Below, piece after piece: positions 60,426 to 64,000 of a stretch of DNA of 64,000 nucleotides (within the stretch, counting starts at the first letter, position 1; the number at the start of each line of letters is the position of its first letter). Location: NCBI RefSeq assembly GCF_003863355.1, contig NZ_QQWG01000003.1, forward strand, positions 1 through 64,000. Reading direction: 5' to 3'. This DNA is from Ancylomarina euxina. GTDB lineage: Bacteria; Bacteroidota; Bacteroidia; Bacteroidales; Marinifilaceae. The position numbers and the translations under genes are program-made. The notes beneath the pieces were generated by a model. That model saw only the letters and a list, made by a program, of their open reading frames with translations, was not told the DNA's origin and searched no databases.

Positions 60426-61256
60426 TCATAATTTGGGTCCTAGTTTTAAAAGACTTAGTTGAACCAGTTTTGCAAGGATAAATAAGATGACGAATGAAAA
60501 AATAATAGTTGCTCCAGAAGGAACGTTCATCTTATAAGCCATAAATAGCCCCAAAAGAGAGCCTAATATGCCAAAACCAATCGCTCCAATTATCATCCTT
60601 CCAAAATCCTGTGTAAACATATTGGCAATGGTTTGTGGAATAGTTAAAAATGAAATAACCAGAATAATACCGACAACCCGAATATTTAAAACGATAGCCA
60701 GAGCAACTAATGCAATCATCAAGTAATTGAGAAATTGGACAGGTGCCTTATGTGTTTGTGCGTAACTTTCGTCGAAAGCCACGTAAACAATTGGGCGCAT
60801 CATAAAGGCAAAAACCAATATGGTGAGCACGCACAAGGCTGAAAGCAGGTAAAGATCGAGGCTCGAAACCGTGAGAATACTACCAAAAAGATAAGACATG
60901 AGGTTGGGAGCATAACCAGGTGTCATGTATATAAATATAATTCCCAAAGCCATTCCCAAAGCCCATAGTATCCCAATAACGGAGTCCTGACGAACATCGG
61001 TCTTTTTGGAAACCCACTCAATTCCTAAAGCGGATAAGACACCAAAAACGGCTGCCCCCAGAACAGGATTTAATCCTAGAAACCAGGCAATGCCAATTCC
61101 CCCAAAAGAGGCATGTGTGATACCTCCACTTATAAAAACGATGCGACGGGCTACAATATAGGTTCCTATAATCCCACAGGAGATACTTGCCAGTATGGCT
61201 GCTCCTATAGCGTTTTGGAAAAAATTGTAGCTTAATAATTCAATGATTTCGTTCAT
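60426..61256 (-). CDS. Metal ABC transporter permease (ZnuB/MntB-like)
   Basis: 276-residue inner-membrane permease with seven to nine hydrophobic helices. Family signatures are the N-terminal FFQNAIGAAILASISCGIIG, IVFISGGITHASFGGIGIAW (conserved S-G-G-x-x-H-A), TDVRQDSVIGILWALGMALG and VGIILVISFLTIPQTIAN. It is the last gene of the importer operon, 43 bases after the ATPase gene. Zinc or manganese is the expected cargo; the sequence alone does not choose. It has the typical length for ABC-3 family permeases. Confidence 0.94.
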   Translation of the reverse strand: MNEIIELLSYNFFQNAIGAAILASISCGIIGTYIVARRIVFISGGITHASFGGIGIAWFLGLNPVLGAAVFGVLSALGIEWVSKKTDVRQDSVIGILWALGMALGIIFIYMTPGYAPNLMSYLFGSILTVSSLDLYLLSALCVLTILVFAFMMRPIVYVAFDESYAQTHKAPVQFLNYLMIALVALAIVLNIRVVGIILVISFLTIPQTIANMFTQDFGRMIIGAIGFGILGSLLGLFMAYKMNVPSGATIIFSFVILFILAKLVQLSLLKLGPKL

Positions 61257-61299
61257 GAAATTTTGATTTCAAATGGAATGATAATGACTTGAAATTTCC

Positions 61300-62037
61300 T
61301 TAATGTTTCTTCAAAACTCGATGAGGGACTTCACCATGAGTAATTAAATCAATAGGACAGTTATACGTTTTGAGTTGTTCCTGATTGATAATGTTTGAAT
61401 CGTGATAACACAAACTTCCATTGACACAAGCTATTGTTTTCACATGAGAACTGATGGTTCCAATATCGTGTGAAACAACAATAATGGCCATGTGATCGTT
61501 AAGTTGATCAAGTACGCCATAAAGTTCCATCTCGAAATGACTGTCTACGTATGTATCAGGTTCATCTAATATCAAGATTTGAGGATCAGAAATAATGGCT
61601 CTACAAAGAAATACACGTTGTAGCTGCCCTCCTGAAAGCTCTCCAATATTTTTATTTCTAAGATGAAGGATGCCCATTTGCTCCATCAGAACTTTAGACT
61701 TCTCCTTATCTTCGCTGGTGTATCTTCCAAATAATTTTTTGTGAGACATTAGTCCTGATAAAATGACTTCGCGTACAGGAATTGGAAATTTCTGATCGAT
61801 GGTATTAATCTGAGGTAAGTAACCAATGAGGTTATCATCAATATTATTGAATTTAACCTGACCTTCGATGGGTTTGATTAAACCCAAAATAACTTTCAAA
61901 AGGGTTGTTTTCCCACCACCATTGGGGCCAATAATAGCAAGGAAGTCATTCTTTTTAACCGTTAGATTAACATCCTTGAGTACAACTTTATTATCGTAAC
62001 CAGCATAAACTGATTTCAATTCCAGTAGTTTGGTCAT
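61300..62037 (-). CDS. Metal ABC transporter ATP-binding protein (ZnuC/MntA-like)
   Basis: 245 residues from ATG 62035-62037 (MTKLLELKSVYAGYDNKVVL); a TTG at 62073 would add 12 residues without family support. Walker A IIGPNGGGKTTLLKVILGL, Q-loop YLPQINTIDQKFPIPVREVI, signature IGELSGGQLQRVFLCRAI, Walker B ILILDEPDTYVD and H-loop IIVVSHDIGTIS are all present. C-terminal NGSLCYHDSNI matches the metal-importer subgroup. It powers uptake through the permease encoded next. Confidence 0.95.
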   Translation of the reverse strand: MTKLLELKSVYAGYDNKVVLKDVNLTVKKNDFLAIIGPNGGGKTTLLKVILGLIKPIEGQVKFNNIDDNLIGYLPQINTIDQKFPIPVREVILSGLMSHKKLFGRYTSEDKEKSKVLMEQMGILHLRNKNIGELSGGQLQRVFLCRAIISDPQILILDEPDTYVDSHFEMELYGVLDQLNDHMAIIVVSHDIGTISSHVKTIACVNGSLCYHDSNIINQEQLKTYNCPIDLITHGEVPHRVLKKH

Positions 62038-62204
62038 TTTGTTTTTGTTGTTTTGAGCAGATACAAAATACAAAGTATTTCGCAGAAAGCACTATAGAAG
62101 TATCAAGTATCAAGTTAATTATGAATTAGAAATTATGAGTTATGAATTTCAAATTCATAAAATATCAAACTCACAATTTCACTCATTTTCAACTTTAGGC
62201 ACTT
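62038..62204. other. Spacer between the binding-protein and ATPase genes with AT-rich repeats
   Basis: AATTATGAATTAGAAATTAT followed by GAGTTATGAATT (62116-62147) is the inverted counterpart of 60409-60433. TTTCACTCATTTTCAACTTTAGGCACTTCT here recalls AACTCTAGGCACTTTCACTC at about 60351-60372. No gene is seen. The shared spacer may affect expression between the genes or be a remnant of a small repeat. Confidence 0.5.
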
Positions 62205-63074
62205 CTATTTCTTTAGGTAAGTCATAATTCGGTTCATCTCAGTCAACCAATCCTCACTTAAGGGGTCAATCTGAATCAATTCAGCATCAATCTCTTTAGC
62301 AATAACCTGAGCATTTTCAATATTGAATTGCTTTTGAAGAAAAATTGTTTTGATATTGTGAGCTTTAGCTTGGTGGAGCATTTTCTTCATATGAGCCGGT
62401 GAAGGCGCTTTGCCATCGTGCTCGATTGAAATTTGAGTTAAACCATAGTCTCTTGCAATGTATGAAAGCGCAGGGTGGTAAATCATGAAAGCCTTTTCAG
62501 GCATTTGAGAAAAGATAGCTTCTGCACCTTTGTCCATTACATTGATATCCGACATCAACTTCATGTAGTTGCCTGTGTATTCTTGTTCTTTTTCCGGAGC
62601 CAATTGCACCAATACTTTAAAGGTATTTGCGATAAGTTGCTTGGCTGTTTTTGGAGATGACCAGATGTGAGGATCGATACCTCCTTCATGAAAATGATCG
62701 CCATGACGAACTTCGGTCCCTTTAATTAGTTCAATCCCCTCCGACATATCAACACTTTTAATATGATCGTTTCCTTCTAATAATTTATTCAACCAAGCTT
62801 TCTCGAATGGAATGTGACCAATTCTCAAATACAAGGATGATTTTGACATATCCTTCATTTGTTTTGGCGTGGGTTCATAGCTAGCAGGACTTGCTCCAGG
62901 AGGAATAAGTACGTTTACTCTGAAATCCTTACCAGCAATACGCTCGATAAAGTATTTTTGAGGTAGAATACTAACTGAAATTAGTTTATTGTCAACTTTG
63001 TTTTGTTTCGAGTTACAAGATTGAAATCCTAAGCTAAGGCCTAGGAATAACAAAAAAAGAGTGATTTTGTTCAT
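62205..63074 (-). CDS. Metal ABC transporter substrate-binding lipoprotein (ZnuA-like)
   Basis: 289 residues from ATG 63072-63074 (MNKITLFLLFLGLSLGFQSC, lipobox cysteine at the end); a TTG at 63092 would add six. It binds the metal outside the cytoplasm and hands it to the permease. VSILPQKYFIERIAGKDFRV begins the first lobe. His ligands are probably those of RIGHIPFE, GIDPHIWSSPKTAKQLI and MIYHPALSYIARDYGL, with the acidic partner in LIQIDPLSEDW. A short His/Asp loop (EVRHGDHFHEGG) before the second histidine is shorter than in zinc-specific ZnuA. First gene of the operon. Confidence 0.93.
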   Translation of the reverse strand: MNKITLFLLFLGLSLGFQSCNSKQNKVDNKLISVSILPQKYFIERIAGKDFRVNVLIPPGASPASYEPTPKQMKDMSKSSLYLRIGHIPFEKAWLNKLLEGNDHIKSVDMSEGIELIKGTEVRHGDHFHEGGIDPHIWSSPKTAKQLIANTFKVLVQLAPEKEQEYTGNYMKLMSDINVMDKGAEAIFSQMPEKAFMIYHPALSYIARDYGLTQISIEHDGKAPSPAHMKKMLHQAKAHNIKTIFLQKQFNIENAQVIAKEIDAELIQIDPLSEDWLTEMNRIMTYLKK

Positions 63075-63155
63075 TTGATTTTGATGCTTCAATTTAGAAT
63101 AGTTTCAAATAACAAATGTAAAATATTTTACTCAATTAGCAATTCGTATTTCAAA

Positions 63156-64000
63156 TTAAAGCAGCTCCTCTTTTAGAAATTTTGCAGTGAACGATTCTGT
63201 GCATTCTGAAACCTCTTCAGGCGTACCTATACACATGACTTCTCCTCCCTTACGACCACCTTCTTTACCGATATCAATCACATGATCTGCAACTTTAATC
63301 ACATCCATATTGTGCTCAATTACGATTACCGTATTGCCTTTATCTACCAATCGATCTAATACTTCGAGTAAGACCCGGATGTCTTCAAAATGAAGACCTG
63401 TTGTTGGTTCATCAAGGATATAAAGAGTTTGCCCCGTATCCTTTTTAGCTAGTTCGGTTGCCAGTTTAACACGTTGAGATTCGCCACCTGAAAGCGTGGT
63501 TGATGGTTGCCCTAAAGTGATGTAACCCAATCCAACTTCTTGCAAAACTTTGAGCTTAGGCAGAATCGTTGGAATTTTCTCAAAGAAAACGACTGCTTGA
63601 TTGATGGTCATATCCAAAACATCGCCAATAGACTTTCCTTTGTAACGAACCTCTAAAGTTTCACGATTGTATCGTTTACCATTACATTCATCACAATGCA
63701 CATACACATCGGGAAGGAAATTCATTTCGATAGCTCTAACGCCGGCACCTTGACAGGTTTCACAACGCCCACCTTTTACATTAAAGGAGAATCTTCCGGC
63801 TTTATATCCTCGGATTAGAGACTCAGGTAATTTTTCGTAAAGTTTACGAATATCACCAAACACATTGGTGTAAGTTGCAGGATTCGATCGAGGCGTTTTT
63901 CCCAAAGGAGCTTGATTTACTTCAACGACCTTATCGACATGATCAATTCCTTTTATCTTATCGTAGCTCAAAGGATCTTTAACAGATCTATAGAAATGCT
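63156..64000 (-). CDS. uvrA: UvrABC system protein A, C-terminal part (cut by window edge)
   Basis: Damage-sensing subunit of nucleotide excision repair. The window holds the last 281 codons; the reading frame stays open to the edge (residues [10 protein letters not shown] precede SYDK), so the gene continues beyond 64000. Visible parts: [20 protein letters not shown], the second zinc module [20 protein letters not shown] ... [12 protein letters not shown] (two C-x-x-C pairs), and the ABC signature [16 protein letters not shown]. Walker [21 protein letters not shown] and [20 protein letters not shown] follow. A typical UvrA is about 940 residues. Confidence 0.97.
   Translation of the reverse strand, partial: HFYRSVKDPLSYDKIKGIDHVDKVVEVNQAPLGKTPRSNPATYTNVFGDIRKLYEKLPESLIRGYKAGRFSFNVKGGRCETCQGAGVRAIEMNFLPDVYVHCDECNGKRYNRETLEVRYKGKSIGDVLDMTINQAVVFFEKIPTILPKLKVLQEVGLGYITLGQPSTTLSGGESQRVKLATELAKKDTGQTLYILDEPTTGLHFEDIRVLLEVLDRLVDKGNTVIVIEHNMDVIKVADHVIDIGKEGGRKGGEVMCIGTPEEVSECTESFTAKFLKEELL

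Overview
The window is a piece of a low-GC Bacteroidota chromosome. Evidence: TAnnTTTG-type -7 boxes (clearest before rpmH), UvrA/Ddl/RsmG/DnaB sequences of Bacteroidota type, a MurF-alanine racemase fusion, the gliding lipoprotein GldB, type IX secretion (T9SS) components and DUF6261. A marine Marinilabiliales/Marinifilaceae-type organism would fit, but that is an inference from gene content only. The window starts in the tail of an rRNA operon (5S rRNA) and ends inside uvrA.

Layout. 1-6.1 kb: 5S rRNA, then a minus-strand housekeeping block (PASTA protein-rluD-ddl operon, glyoxalase-like protein, rpmH, rsmG, ECF sigma factor). 6.4-15 kb: tgt, an LptF/G permease, an acyl-CoA carboxylase beta subunit with its biotin carrier, ispE (minus), dnaB and a secreted family of unknown role. 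15.9-38 kb: the most striking region, a run of secreted proteins. Four large mosaic proteins (GEVED, TIG, CUB-like, PA14, Calx-beta, choice-of-anchor-L, C-type lectin, SprB-like domains) lie in a row, each with its own leader. A RAYT transposase with REP-like hairpins, an intact yjjG and a decayed yjjG fragment follow. Then comes a tight operon of a HYR-repeat protein, four small secreted proteins, an 851-residue Ig-repeat protein with a type B T9SS sorting domain, and a PorP/SprF outer-membrane protein. Eight successive products end in a related short tail (P-x-[IV]-G-x-F-x-E or close variants) at the extreme C-terminus. I know of no described sorting signal that matches it, and it is my main candidate for something new.

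38.5-54 kb: rsmI, a conserved unknown, tdk, murF-alr, an IS30-family element, a 2[4Fe-4S] ferredoxin, an M20 amidohydrolase, a DUF1573 protein, meaB, a TlpA-like lipoprotein, a Crp/Fnr regulator, nadE, gldB and 5-formyl-THF cyclo-ligase. 55-58.5 kb is accessory: an IS200-like Y1 transposase framed by palindromic repeats, a HhH-like unknown, a 42-residue basic protein and a DUF6261 gene preceded by a 42-bp tandem repeat array. 58.5-64 kb: lpdA, a znuA-znuC-znuB type metal ABC importer and the 3' part of uvrA.

Functional links: pccB, the biotin carrier and meaB point to methylmalonyl-/propionyl-CoA metabolism. Ddl, MurF-Alr and the PASTA protein serve the cell wall. GldB, PorP/SprF and the type B sorting domain indicate a T9SS organism whose cell surface is decorated by the 15.9-38 kb products. 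All start-site, promoter and repeat calls were made by eye from the sequence.
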